Shown here piece by piece: positions 11,784 through 22,707 of a DNA stretch of 64,000 bases. The first letter of the stretch is position 1. Every line of letters starts with the position of its first letter. Made by a program: the position numbers and the translations under genes. Source of the stretch: Phanerodontia chrysosporium (taxonomy: Eukaryota > Basidiomycota > Agaricomycetes > Polyporales > Phanerochaetaceae); contig MJGA01000022.1 of the NCBI GenBank assembly GCA_001910725.1, positions 248,001-312,000 on the forward strand, given 5' to 3'. The notes under the pieces are model-generated. The model searched no databases. It was not told where the DNA came from and saw only the letters and a list, made by a program, of their open reading frames with translations.

Positions 11784-12155
11784 ATGTCAGCTAAAGGTCC
11801 GATAGACAGTGGAGGAAACATCAAGCTGTACGGCCTAACAGTGCGTGTCGACAAAGAGAAGATCACCGCCATGTTCTCCTCGACCGAGTCGGCCCAGGTC
11901 TTCGTTTTTGTCGGTGATTTCCACGAAGCTGCCTCCAACATCCCTGACTTCAGAGTCAGCAAGGCAAAGCTCTCCTTCGATGAACCCAGCGAGTTGGTGG
12001 GCGCCCAGGCCTGCAAGATCTCTATCAAGAATAACTTTGTCAAGATCGAGACCAACAATGGACCCGACATCCTCGGTAATACGGACTCCCCGGTCGGTGA
12101 CCTCACCGAGATATCTGGCATGGGAAAGTGGTACAACGTTCCCATCACCGTCTAG
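11784..12155 (+). CDS. Small predicted all-beta protein, family member C
   Basis: Single exon, 123 residues, starting at the ATG at 11784 (MSAKGPIDSGGN). I chose this ATG because the upstream in-frame extension falls in the 5' leader behind a TATA box and has unrelated composition. The chain is an alternation of beta strands: VFVFVGDF, then IPDFRV, AKLSFDEP, CKISIKNNFVKIE, a Gly and Asp-rich turn, and GKWYNVPITV. The PDF, KLSF and strand-turn-strand spacing matches members A and B. There is no signal peptide or membrane segment. The protein is probably cytosolic; function unknown. This is the best preserved member and is free of frame problems. Confidence 0.7.
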   Translation: MSAKGPIDSGGNIKLYGLTVRVDKEKITAMFSSTESAQVFVFVGDFHEAASNIPDFRVSKAKLSFDEPSELVGAQACKISIKNNFVKIETNNGPDILGNTDSPVGDLTEISGMGKWYNVPITV

Positions 12156-13578
12156 GTACGAGTACCTCCACCACCTAGACCGAGTCCGTAGAATAAGCTG
12201 ACACGTGCACAGGTGGTCAGCCACTGGGAGAAGGTCTCATGAGGCCTACGGGGTGCGATCATAGTCCTGTATTCGCGCTCGCCATCAAGTTCGTGACCTG
12301 CTCTCTATCAGCTTTTGTACTTGTATCCGCTACCGAACGTATATGACTTGCGGCGCCCGAGCGCCCTGAAGGGATTCTAAGACTCGACTCGAGCTCGAAT
12401 TTACCGATCTTGAGCACGGTGGGTAACCGGAACTCAGCCTTGATAGTACGCCCAGACTATGTCTCGTCAGCCTGTTGCATGCGGGGGCACCTACACCGTC
12501 AAGTCCTAAATCTCACGACAGCGGCAGCTAACAGCACCGTCCTGCGCCGTCGACCTCCGTTTGGGTCAACGATCATCTTGGCTGCGGCCTGTCTGTCTGT
12601 AAAACACCGCCTCGAATCAGTGGTGCGTCGCGTTCGTACTTGTATCTCGCGCAGCGGGCAGAATCGTCTCGCCAAGGCATAGGTCCCACAATCGCTCGAC
12701 GCACACAGCGCTGCACCTGGCGGAACCATCCGACGTCGCGAGCTAGCTCGGACGCGTCGCTGCGGACTGCACACCGCACGACGCCATCTACTACCTAGTA
12801 GAATGCCCTGCACATTCCCCACCTCGAATCCCACCGAGATCATGCAGCACGTACTGTTGATGAGCGGGCGTGAGGCCGACGCGCGACATGCGCGGGCGCG
12901 CGCGCGCGCGCGCCTGTCAGACCCCTGACACCGCGGACCCGGAGGACTCTGCGCCGTGCGCGCGAGTCGCCCCGCACCTCCTGCTCGGTAGACACGTTTT
13001 ACCGCGCCACTCTTACGTGAACTCGCTGTACCAGACAGCGAGCAAATATTCTAGGCATTTTTTGTAGCTTTCCTAGACATGTATGTAGCTAGAGTATAAA
13101 TACAGTCTCGAGGACGCCGTCCCCGTCGTCCTCGTCGTTCACTCGTTCTATACCTGCGCGAATACATCTATTAAAGTCGCTACTCGACTACAAGTAAGTC
13201 TATCTAATTTAAACACGTACTGTCCTGCTAGTCAGGCGAATATAGCCCTACCGTCAAAAGGCTTGTGTAGATACCGCTCGGAGGCGCCACGGCATACACG
13301 CCTCCAGTTGAGACGCATTCCAGTCACTCAATCGCACGAACAGAAAGTATATAGAACACCATGTATAACAACCAAGAGTACGAAATGTACAGGATCCATG
13401 AGCTAGTGTACAACCAAGGCGCGAGAGAGACAGCAGCTCTACGACCTCTACTAGGTAAAAGCGGGGCGGGGAGAAAGACTAGATCACGAGTGTAGATGTA
13501 AGTTGCCAGACGCGGGTATCGTCCGAGATGTGGTGGTACAGAACACAGCAGGAAGGGGGCTAACCACCTCACAAGCAC
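12156..13578. other. Intergenic stretch with a GC dinucleotide run
   Basis: No gene is supported. A pure GC alternation of about 18 bases lies near 12898. A TATA-like promoter motif at 13095 has no recognisable gene after it. The 3' part should include the 3' untranslated region of the convergent fungalysin gene. Confidence 0.4.
13095..13102 (+). promoter_or_regulatory. Orphan TATA box
   Basis: TATAAATA is followed by a pyrimidine-rich CGTCC-repeat leader and, about 90 bases on, a donor-like CAAGTAAGTC. This looks like a real promoter plus 5' exon. No coding frame follows before the convergent fungalysin gene. It could drive a non-coding RNA or be the remnant of a lost gene. Confidence 0.3.
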
Positions 13579-16408
13579 TTAGAGGGGAGCTCGTAGTCGT
13601 CAGTGCGGATGCCTCCGCCCCACGGCGTGCGGCCCTCGACGCGGGCGTCAGGCCCAGACCGCGCTCGGAGAAGCCCTCCCAGAGCGTGCAGAAGTTCTCG
13701 CCGCCGGTGAGCTGCTTGTCCGCGGCGATGATCGCGTCGCGCGCGTCGAAGAAGCTGGGCGGCACGGCTGCAGCTTCATGCCAGCGATGACGAGGCGCAC
13801 CGCGAGCGTGTTGCCGTGCTTCGGGACGAGTGCGCCGTCGACGCCCTCCACGTAAAAGTCACCGAGCGGCACCGTGCCGTCGGCAAGCGGCTTCGGCGGG
13901 AAGAGCGTGTTGGAGAAACCGTGCTTCGCGATGAGCTTCTGCTCGACGACCCAGAGGATCTCAGCCCAGACCTCGCCGATGGCGTGTACACCCCAGTAGC
14001 CGGGCTTGTCGAGGGTCTTGTAGGTCGACGGGTTGGTGGACATGTTCTAGAGGAGAGTGAGACGAGGACAAGCCACCTATGACAAACAACAACATACCAT
14101 GCTGTAGATGTAGTTGCGGATACCACCGTCGCGGTTGGCAGCCCAAGCACCCATGGGGTAATCGCGGGGTTCACCGAGGCCGTCGTCGGCAACGCTCGCA
14201 TCGGCGACGCGATCCTTGACGCTGCGGATGGTCGTGGCCAAGAAGTCACCCCAACCCTCGCCCATGCCGCCGCTCTCGCCCCAGCCGAGACAGCCGGAGT
14301 TAGCAGGACCACCGGTGAGACGGGTGGAAAGACCGTGCGCTAGCTCGTGAATAACGATACCGGCCTCCATATCACCATCGCGGTATGGGTTCGCGGTGTT
14401 CCACAGGTACATCCTGCAGCGGCCGTTCTGACCATCTACCCGAGGAGTCAGTAACACAGCTTAGAATCGGTCACGCAATGCACACACCTGGAGGAGTCAT
14501 GAAGTTGGCATTGTTGAAGCCGCTTCCGTCCTGAGCGTTGGCAATGACCGCGTCGTTCTCCTTGCCGCCACGACCGAAGTTGTGCTGCTGGAAGTTGCCA
14601 GACACCTCATCGAAACCGTAGCGATAGAAGAGATCGTGAACAAGGTTGCTCGTGTAGAAGAGCTGTGTCACAGTCGCGTTGATGTACTTGCGCGCTTCGC
14701 GCATCGACTCGGAGCGCTCCGTCGCCTGAGGGTCGTAGGTGAAGTCGAACACTGCGCGCTCACCCGCAACACCGTCGGAACCCTTGGAGACGCCGACAGC
14801 GGCCTCGGGCGGTAGTTCGTCACCCAAGCGTTCTCGCCCTCCCAGTTCTCGTGCGCAAAGACGTTGTTGCCCCAGGTGGTGGTGGTGTTCCGGAAGGTCA
14901 GCTTCTTATCCTTGCTATTAGTCGCGGGATCGCTGGAGAGCTCGACGACATGCCAGCCGACGGGGCTCGCGAGGGCATCAATGTTCTCGTACTCAAAGGT
15001 GCGGTTGCCTTCCGACGGGTCGTTGATACCCCACTCGTGGACGAGGTACTTCGCTGGCGCGCGAGTAGCAGGGAATTTAGAGGAGGGTTCCTCCGGGATA
15101 GGGGCAAACCAGTCGAGGAACGAAACCTGAGGCTGGTCAATGAAGCCGTCCGCGGCCCAGTCGACGACAGAGACGATGCGATGAGGCGCGCTGAAGGTTA
15201 CCGCAGCTTCGTACCAGTTGTCGGCCATAGGCACTTCGAACTTCCAGACCAGCTCGAGACCCATTTCGCTACCTTCCGCCTTGGGTACTTGCATCCATGC
15301 GAGGCGTCCGCGCACCTTGTCGGTTGCATCGGGGACGCCGCTGACTTCGAACGCTGGGCTGGCGGGCGCATCGCTGTTGTGCAGATGGTGTGCCATGGTC
15401 AACGTCATGCTGTCCAGGTACTTGCGAGGCGAGAGATGGATGTCGGATGCGAGATCCGAAGACGGCGTGGCATGAAACATGAACGTGAGGAGGGCAGAAA
15501 GTGGATTCTCTTCCTCGGAGCGTGAACCGAAGTTAGAAACAGCGGAATTGCGTAGCCGTTCACAGTTCCAAGTGTAGAGGTTCCCGACTTGGCCAAGGAC
15601 CTCCGTCGCGAGGGAATCGAGCTCTTCACGCGCGATGGCTGGGTGCTGAAGTAAGCTCTCCACGAGTCGTGGTCGCGCAGCTTTGGCCATTTCTCCTGCG
15701 AGCGGTCATGGAGTTCGACCAGTCGAGACCTGAACTCGGCATGCATCGGTGCGCAAAACTTGGAGTGGACATCTTCAGTCTCGGACTGCGCAGAGAAGAA
15801 TGCTGGCGACGGGAGGCTGCTCGTGTGGATCTAGCAAGCGGTTGTCAGCTTTTGTTTCACGAGAGGCGACGTAATCACATGGAAGCGCCGGGCCCAGCAC
15901 ACGACCTCCGGAAACTCGGAACGTAGACAAGGAAACGAGACAATTGATGGGATGTACTCACCGAGCTTCCATAGGAAAGCACACGTCCGTCCCGAACATT
16001 GACGTTCACGTTCACATCTCCGTCCGCGACCTCGATTCCGAACACGGTCTGGCGGAGGTACACGTGGGCGACACCGGTGCTCTCGTCGACATACGAGTCC
16101 GGGCGGACATAGAACGTAACAGCGCCGTCAATCTCGTCCTTGAGCGAGGAGCTCTCCGGGACGAGGGTCTTGACGAACTCCTTCGCGACATCGAAGGGAT
16201 GCGTCGTGCCGAAAGCGTGGAGCGGCTGGGAGGCCTGAGGAACGTCCGTCCGGAAGACAGCGTGCGGGTGCTCAGGCCCGAAGCCCATCGTCTTGCGGAA
16301 AGCGCGTACGCCAGCCTCGGACGGCGAGGTGAGCAGAGGCGGTGCCGTGAGCGCAAGGGTGCCAGCGAGGCCGGCGGCGAGAACGGAGGCGACGAACAAA
16401 CGACGCAT
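13579..16408 (-). CDS. Fungalysin-type secreted metalloprotease (peptidase family M36), with several one-base frameshifts
   Basis: [16 protein letters not shown] at 16408 is a signal peptide. It is followed by the FTP and inhibitor propeptide ([34 protein letters not shown]). The catalytic domain starts near NYRP and has [26 protein letters not shown], the zinc motif HELAH, the second zinc-ligand block [10 protein letters not shown], then LQPC and DARDAI. The C-terminus is [18 protein letters not shown]. Introns are clear at about 15.96, 14.45 and 14.1 kb. Keeping frame needs one base added at about 15664, 14808, 13762 and 13652. Exon structure between 15700 and 15960 is unclear. The enzyme would hydrolyse proteins outside the cell. 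It is either a recently dead gene or, more likely given beta-tubulin below, a good gene in unpolished sequence. Confidence 0.8.
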
Positions 16409-16521
16409 CGTCTAAGGTCGTGAAGATTAAGAGTAGGAAGAGTTGGGAGAGGTTGGAGACCGCCGACGAGTGAACGAGGGGGTCGTGGGGGAGAGAAAGA
16501 GAGATAAGGACCGCGCAACGG

Positions 16522-16527
16522 TTATAT
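16522..16527 (-). promoter_or_regulatory. TATA box of the fungalysin gene
   Basis: Read on the minus strand this is ATATAA within CCCATATAACC, about 115 bases upstream of the fungalysin ATG at 16408. Confidence 0.45.
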
Positions 16528-17362
16528 GGGGGCGGCGGGAAGCGCGCGCGGCCTGGAGACAAACATGAGTCAACCCCGGAATGCGGGGCGCCTCACCGAT
16601 TACCCGAAGCGGAACGCTGTGTCGGAGCCCGAACCCGACCGTTTAGGAAGGTGCCCCGCCGCAATCGCCCTCCTCTCCTCTGCCGCTGCGCGAGTACAGC
16701 GCCTCGGGGTGGTATGCGGTCGAAGGCGGTGCGTGGAATCCGCGAGGCTGCGAGGCCGCCCAGTCCCTATCGCAGACTGATTGCTCGAACCACCAAACCT
16801 GGGCCGCTCTGTCCTCTCCACGGCCCAACTTGGGAGAGCAGATCGGGGCAGCCGAGCGTATCGAGCAAGCCGTCTTGAATGCTCCCTGTCGAGCGCCGCG
16901 GCTCGCAAGACCCATCGCGTCTGGCGAGCCTCAGGACTACGGGCGTCGGATATCAGCTGACCGTCTGTCCTCGGCACAATCTACTCACGACTCTGACTTG
17001 ATTGGTTCCGCCAGGTACGTCGGCGGGAATCACAATCTGCCTGCTGCACCCGATGCTTCACTCAGAGAAGAGGTAGCAGGTGTTATACAACGCCTGGAGC
17101 GGATGTCCTTCCCTGCAATCGCTCCAGAACAATTAGGCAGAGGTTTCATCTATTCCGAATAATGCGCTTGCCTCGAGGTGCGTGCAGTAAACGCTTAGTC
17201 GACCATGGCATGATAATCACCAACAGGTCCTTCGATTTCAGATAGTATACACTGGAAAGAAACCATGACAGCCACAGACATCATATGCAAACCTCGGCTG
17301 TGCGTCGTACAATGTTGAGCCTTCAAGCCACCCAGAAATGGCTGTGGACGTACATAACCCCC
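16528..17362. other. Intergenic stretch
   Basis: The frames here, up to 125 residues, are Arg and Pro-rich on one strand with matching frames on the other, as expected for non-coding GC-rich DNA. No gene is supported. Confidence 0.35.
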
Positions 17363-17701
17363 TTAGGCCCTGTCAAAGTCGCCAGAGACGATGACACCCG
17401 AGTCACTCCCGAACGTCAGGCCGGTCTCGGTGATGTTGTAGTCCTTCCACTTGTGAACGTTCTGCACGTCGTCGAGCTTCGCGTAGGTCATCGTCGCATT
17501 GGACACCTTGTACGGCGGGTCCGGGATCGCGTCCGGGTCGCGCCCCTGCTTGCGCGCCTCCTCGCGCAGGTCGTCGAGCACCCACTGCGGCACGCCGAAC
17601 GTCCACTCGTGCCGCTCGCACGGCACGTCGGGGAAGCTGACCCGCATCGCGCGGGGGTCCGCGCTGGCCGCGGGGGTGATGGTGCCGGTTGCAGTGGGCA
17701 T
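17363..17701 (-). CDS. Small predicted beta-rich protein, possible family member D
   Basis: Single exon, 112 residues, from the ATG at 17701 (MPTATGTITPAAS). It has a Pro-rich start, VSFPDVPCERHEWTFG, a charged helix around DLREEARKQGRD, then beta strands YKVSNATMTYAKLDD and GVIVSGDFDRA. Only the last third resembles members A to C (strand, turn, VSG near the end), so membership is tentative. There is no signal peptide. A TATA box lies about 140 bases upstream on the same strand, and no frame repair is needed. Function unknown. Confidence 0.55.
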   Translation of the reverse strand: MPTATGTITPAASADPRAMRVSFPDVPCERHEWTFGVPQWVLDDLREEARKQGRDPDAIPDPPYKVSNATMTYAKLDDVQNVHKWKDYNITETGLTFGSDSGVIVSGDFDRA

Positions 17702-17837
17702 GCCGGTCTAGCGGGCGGTGTGGTCAGCCATGGCGCGTGTGCGAGTGCTGGAGCGCAAACACTCGCCAGTGCTTTATGCCTGTGTGGATAGGGGCCAGGT
17801 GCGCGCTGTTGCACGTCTAGGTCCCGACTGAGCCCAG

Positions 17838-17844
17838 CTTTATA
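17838..17844 (-). promoter_or_regulatory. TATA box of the 17.4-kb small gene
   Basis: TATAAAG on the minus strand (within CCTATAAAGC) precedes the ATG at 17701 by about 140 bases. Confidence 0.5.
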
Positions 17845-18553
17845 GGCCGAGCCTCTCGCCAGCATTGGTCCATGCATTCACTGTACCCGAGGGGCTGTGA
17901 GCGTGAGCAGTTGCGAGTATGCTGCACTGCGGCTAGCATGACAACGTGCCACCGCGAATCGCGGAGTTTATCTGCACGATGAATGAATGTGGGCAGCTTG
18001 CTCTCTCCTTTTTGCGCAGGCCAGCTACGCTGAACGCCGTCGGACGCGTTGTGCAGGTGCACTCCCCAGAGGTGCCCAGGCCGCCAGACAGCTCGCCAGG
18101 CCAACCAGTAGCATTCCAACGCATGCACCTGCATTTCAGCACGCAAATATCATGAGCTTCGCGGGTCTCTCGTGATGCGTTCGTCCTACGCGAACTGCAG
18201 ATTCATGACAGAACCTTATGCACGAGACATGTTCAGAGAGGGTCCTCGATACGAGCATCGATGGTATTGCGAAGGATTCGAAGCGCATACAAGCTCCTTA
18301 GATTGCGACAGAGTCTTGCCCGCGCGTGATAATTCCATATTTGAAGGGACCTCGCTATATGTATATGAAGACCGATGCTGTCGCGGAGGATCATAGATTT
18401 TCGAAACATGTGAAAGATATTACTCGTAGCGCGCACACAGGGCTCGCGAGCCGAGCGACGACCCCGCCCACCAACGTCCTCCTTCGGCCGGCACACAGAC
18501 GACAAAAAGCATTCAGCGCAAGCCAGTCAAGACACAGCAGAACCCACCGCCGC

Positions 18554-18640
18554 CTAGGTCTGGTAGAGCCCAGTGACGACGACGCCGGTGGCACCGCGGG
18601 CCTGGAAGTCGTACTCGTTGACGAAGCAGCCGTTCGTAAC
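18554..18640 (-). pseudogene. Possible C-terminal remnant of a small beta-type protein
   Basis: About 28 codons end at the TAG at 18554 and read VTNGCFVNEYDFQARG followed by VVVTGLYQT. The GCF and terminal VxVTG pattern resembles the C-terminus of member A (GCFCVHFVVRD, WIVSG). Upstream on the minus strand the frame is closed by TGA within about 30 codons, and VSFHVLLHVADG occurs in another frame. It may be a decayed copy, or a gene with an intron or lost base I could not resolve. Confidence 0.3.
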
Positions 18641-19283
18641 GGGCGTGGCGGCCGCGGCTCGCGGCGCTCAGCGTCCTGGTGCCCGTGTGTATCGTGGTGG
18701 TGGATGCTCGCACCTACTATTGGTGCGGTACCCGTCGGCGACGTGAAGCAGGACGTGGAACGAGACAAGCCGCGGTTGCGAGGGCTGTGTATCGCTGCGA
18801 GCGTCAGAGGACCCGGATGCGTATTCGTCTTGCTGCAGGCAATGTCGCCGAGGGCATTGCGAGGCCTCAGACCTCGCTACCTGCTCGGAAGGTCTGACTG
18901 CATGGACGTGTTCACGTCGACACGCATCATGCATTTTCCGGATAGAAAGGCATGTCGGGGCTTCGCGAGGAGCCTCATCGTTGATAGTGTGAGGCTTGAC
19001 CGCAAGCTTCCCGCCGTCAAGGGCATAGAAGGCATGCGAGAATCAAAGGGGCGGCAGATGCACCGCGAGCATAGAGGGGAAGCATCGCATGAAGTGCAAG
19101 TAGATTAGTACAACTACAATGTAATGATGAGCAGACTGAATAGTACGGAAATCGGAACGTATAGGGTATCGGAGAGTCAAACTGAAAGTCATAAAAGTTC
19201 GTCACACGCATCGTCATACACCTAAACACAAGTCAGCCACAGCACAGAGGCAGACCGAGCGAACCGCGCACCAATGCCGGCCG
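18641..19283. other. Intergenic stretch
   Basis: No gene is supported on either strand. It contains the 3' flank of the Rab18-type gene. Confidence 0.3.
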
Positions 19284-20231
19284 CTAGCACACGCAGCCGC
19301 CCGCATTCGGGTCCTCGTCGACGTCGTCGAGCGATATTGTGCCGGGCATGTCCGTGCTGCTCCGCGTCTGGTTCTTCGCCCCGCCAGCGCCAGCAGACTT
19401 CGCTGCGGGTTTGCCGGTGCGCGGCTTTTCGCCTCCGACGAGCTCGGGCTCGGCGACGACGCGGCGCACGACCTCCTTGAACGCGTCCGCGACGCCGACG
19501 GCCGTCTTCGCGGACGCCTCAAAGAAGAGCGAGTTCATGCGCGTCGCAAACTGCTGGCCCTCGGAGTACGTCACCTGCCGCGAGTACTCCTGCGGGGCAT
19601 GCGCGTGAGACCGGGTGTGCCGAGGGGAGGCGCAACAGACGCACCTTGTCGACCTTGTTCCCAACGACCATCTTCACGACCTTCGGGTTCACGTACGTCT
19701 CGAGCTCGTTAAACCACCGCGGCAGCGCGTCGAAGGACTCGCGGTTGGCGACGTCGTAGACGAGGATGACGCCGTGCGCACCGCGGTAGTATGACGAGGT
19801 GATGGTCCGGAAACGTTCTTGCCCCGCGGTATCCTGTTCGTTTAGATTGTAAGACGACAAGAGACGCTAGAGCTGAATTGCGGTGGCGTACCCAAATGCT
19901 GAGTTTGACCTTCTTCCGTCAACGTCCATTTTGTGCACCTACAGAACTTGTGGGTTAATAAACTCACATAGACTAGAGATCATGACGTAGCAGGGCATCT
20001 TGCAGGGTAGGCACGACAGTGCATATGCCCTTCTGGCTGCGCCATCTCAGTGTCGAGTGGAGGGTTACTCACCCGGAAGTCCACGCCAATCGTCGCGCTC
20101 GCCTCATCCTCTGGTACCCATTGCTCGTCTGAAAACCTTAGCAGCAGACTGCTCTTGCCAACGGACGAGTTGCCAATTAAAAGGAGCTTGACGTTAATGG
20201 GCTGCGACGTGCTCTGCGACGTTGAGGCCAT
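19284..20231 (-). CDS. Rab18-type small GTPase (one-base frameshift)
   Basis: Exons are 20231..20073, 19938..19892, 19833..19645 and 19589..19284. All G motifs are present: P-loop GNSSVGKS, switch I Thr in [14 protein letters not shown] with the catalytic Gln, NKVD and SAK. The effector-side signature [20 protein letters not shown] and the end GGCVC for double geranylgeranylation are typical of Rab18. The usual role is at endoplasmic reticulum and lipid-droplet membranes. In the tiny second exon, frame is kept only if one A is added at about 19915, turning GGAAGAAG into GGAAAGAAG and giving [10 protein letters not shown], which is the expected sequence. The promoter faces the paralogous gene at 20992. 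Confidence 0.85.
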
Positions 20232-20991
20232 GTTCTAAGAGTAGACAAATCCGAAAAGAGGCTCCTGCGATCGATGCGCTTGGTCAACAGCCGAGACAAT
20301 AACGCGACAGGGCAGACTCACCGGAAGGAATAAGTGCAGTTTGTGTCGGACGGTGGCAAGAGGGCGGTTCGAAATGAGGTCGTGAGGTCCGAGGTGGAGA
20401 GAGCTGGAGCAAGTGCTGAACGTAAAGCAGTGTGCCGCAGACGCGTGTGTCCAGAGCCCCCATGCGGCGCAGTGCCGCCATCTGACGCGCCCTTTTGATG
20501 CGCCCTCGCGGGGCATGGAGAGCATGCGAGGCAACTCCGTCCGGTCTCCGCAACCACGTCCACTTTCTCTTCCGTCGTTCTCGCAGTGCGACCCGCCATC
20601 AACGCCTCTTCACCCGGAATACCTAGCAAGCACATACCACAGTCCCACCGGCATTCACGATGCTGCCTTGGCCTGCCGTCCTCAAGCTGACCCGCACTGC
20701 CTTTCGAGCATGCAGAGACAAGCCGAAGCGTGCTGACCTCGAGGTGACCGCAGCTCCTCATTCGGCAACGAAGCCTGTATAGAAAAGTCTATCACCCTTG
20801 ACGTGTGCACGTGGTCTATCCTTGGGACCCTTTGTACTGCGCAAGCGCACCGCGATACCGTTACAACGACCTCTACCTGAACCCCCAGCAGAACTCCTAG
20901 ATATCGGGATACAGATCAGTGAGTGCCCAGCTTGTTAGCTAGCTTCATGTCCTGAGAAGAAAGGAGACTCTGCGTTCACAAGACTACAATT
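20232..20991. other. Divergent promoter region, partly duplicated downstream
   Basis: This 760-base interval separates the Rab18-type gene (minus) from its divergent paralogue (plus). Blocks of it recur upstream of the second paralogue: CCGCCATCTGACGCGCCC at about 20477 and 22208, a GAGGTGA...TTCGGCAACG block at about 20745 and 22470, and a GTGCACACGTGGTCT-like block at about 20805 and 22520. Confidence 0.5.
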
Positions 20992-21812
20992 ATGGTCGAT
21001 CATCAAGAAAGAGAGGAACAGCGCGGCGCGAGCACTGTCCAGTGTGTTAACATTGCTGTCATCGGCGACAGGTCGACTGGAAAGAGCTGCCTGTCGCTAC
21101 GCTTTGCAGAGGGTGATAAGATGGACCCGGAGATCCTGAGGAATACGACCGCAACGATAGGGACTGGAACACTCGTGAGCGAGATTTGCGTGCATCGCCC
21201 CGCCTTAGTTCTGACCGAATCATAGACCAAAGATGTCCTAGTGGACGGAAAGAAAGTCAACGTGCTTCTATGGGTGCGTGCATATGCCATGCTGTACAAA
21301 GAAACTCTGCGCTGATGCAATGTTCGACAGGACACGGCGGGTCAAGAGCGGTTCCGCTCGCTTACACGCAGCTATTACCGCCGGGCAGATGCAGTGATGC
21401 TGGTCTACGACGTTACAAGCCGCCAGAGCTTCGACAACCTGCCGTCCTGGCACCGCGAGCTTCAGGAGCACGCGAACGAGAACGTGGTGCTTGCGGTGGT
21501 CGGCACGAAAGTTGACGAAGTACGCTCTGCATCCAGTCTCGCTTTCGTAGCTCTGACGATGGACGGCTTCAGGAATCCTTGCGCCAAGTGTCCTACCAGG
21601 AGGCGCACCGCTACGCACAAGAGCACGACAGCCTATTCTTCGAGACGTCTGCGATCGCCGGCCAGGGCGTCGAAGAACCGTTCATGGACCTCATTCGGAG
21701 GGCCGTGACCGCGAAGAAGCCCGCATATCCCCCGAAAGGACATGCGCCTCCGCCGGTCCAGCTGAGCGGCCCACTATCCAACGTAATGGCAGCTTCTGGG
21801 TGCTCATGCTGA
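20992..21812 (+). CDS. Divergent Rab-family GTPase, tandem copy 1
   Basis: Exons 20992..21174, 21226..21273, 21331..21519 and 21573..21812 give 219 residues in frame. The P-loop is [16 protein letters not shown] is intact and the C-terminus is SGCSC, a prenylation site. Two regions are odd. Switch I reads ATIGTGTLTKDV in place of [12 protein letters not shown], and the guanine-specificity motif NKxD is TKVD (VVGTKVDE). [20 protein letters not shown] shows derivation from the Rab18-type neighbour. Loss of the Asn in NKxD usually weakens guanine binding, so nucleotide affinity or specificity may be altered. Introns fall at the same places in the next copy. The gene belongs to a lineage-specific duplication. 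Confidence 0.75.
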
Positions 21813-22707
21813 TGCGAGCGCAAATGCACTATACGAAGATGTATTATACGGTTTCTGTCGTCATACCCTTGTAATGATCCGGAATTTATCGCATCGTCAA
21901 TTCTTTGAATCGCTGGGGCTAGGTAGAAGGCCGGTGCGTAAGTGGTCATGGTACGCGTGGCGAACATACCAGGCGCAAAAGGCAACGACGTTGTGGCGTC
22001 AAGCTTTTAAGTCCTAACCAGCCTAGCTCTCTGTTCTCTCGGGAAGCTCGGACACCAGCCAAACATCCACGCTGCCAATTCGCTGGAAATCGATGGGTAG
22101 CATTTGTGCTATTCGCCGCACATTATCAAGCACCCGTGAGTTCACGCCAGTGCGGGACGGGGCTAGTGCCGTGGGCGGGTGCGTCTGGAGCCTATGCAGC
22201 AGCCCACCGCCATCTGACGCGCCCTTTGATGCACTCCCTCGGGACATGGCGGGTCTGCAACATGCTCAGCGTCGTTCTCCATTATTCGCCCAGAGGGTCT
22301 GTTACAAGCGCCACACAACTGTTCTGTCTAGCTGGAAGTACACACGCACAGCCCTATACGCATGATATTGGCAGCTCCGGCCTGTTGCCAATGACTTGAA
22401 TCTGCACTGCCTTTCAAGGTGGGGCGTGCATGAACGGATTGACGGGTGTGACAAGCGTGTAGACCACGAGGTGATTCCTTCGGCAACGTGATCTTGAACG
22501 GGATATACCTCGACGTGCACACGTGGTCTGACTGCGAGTCCCCTTGCACACTGCAAGCACATTGCAATCATATCGTTCATACACCCTCCCACCTCCACCA
22601 CCTGCAAGGTCCCAGATTCTCAGTTTCAAGTAGGTGTCTCCCCAGCTGATTAGATGGATTGCTGGTCTGAGGTTGGGAGAAGACTCTCAGTTCACGAGTC
22701 AGCAACT
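21813..22707. other. Intergenic region of the tandem Rab duplication
   Basis: Contains the 3' flank of copy 1 and a diverged duplicate of the copy 1 promoter region. No additional gene is supported. Confidence 0.45.
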
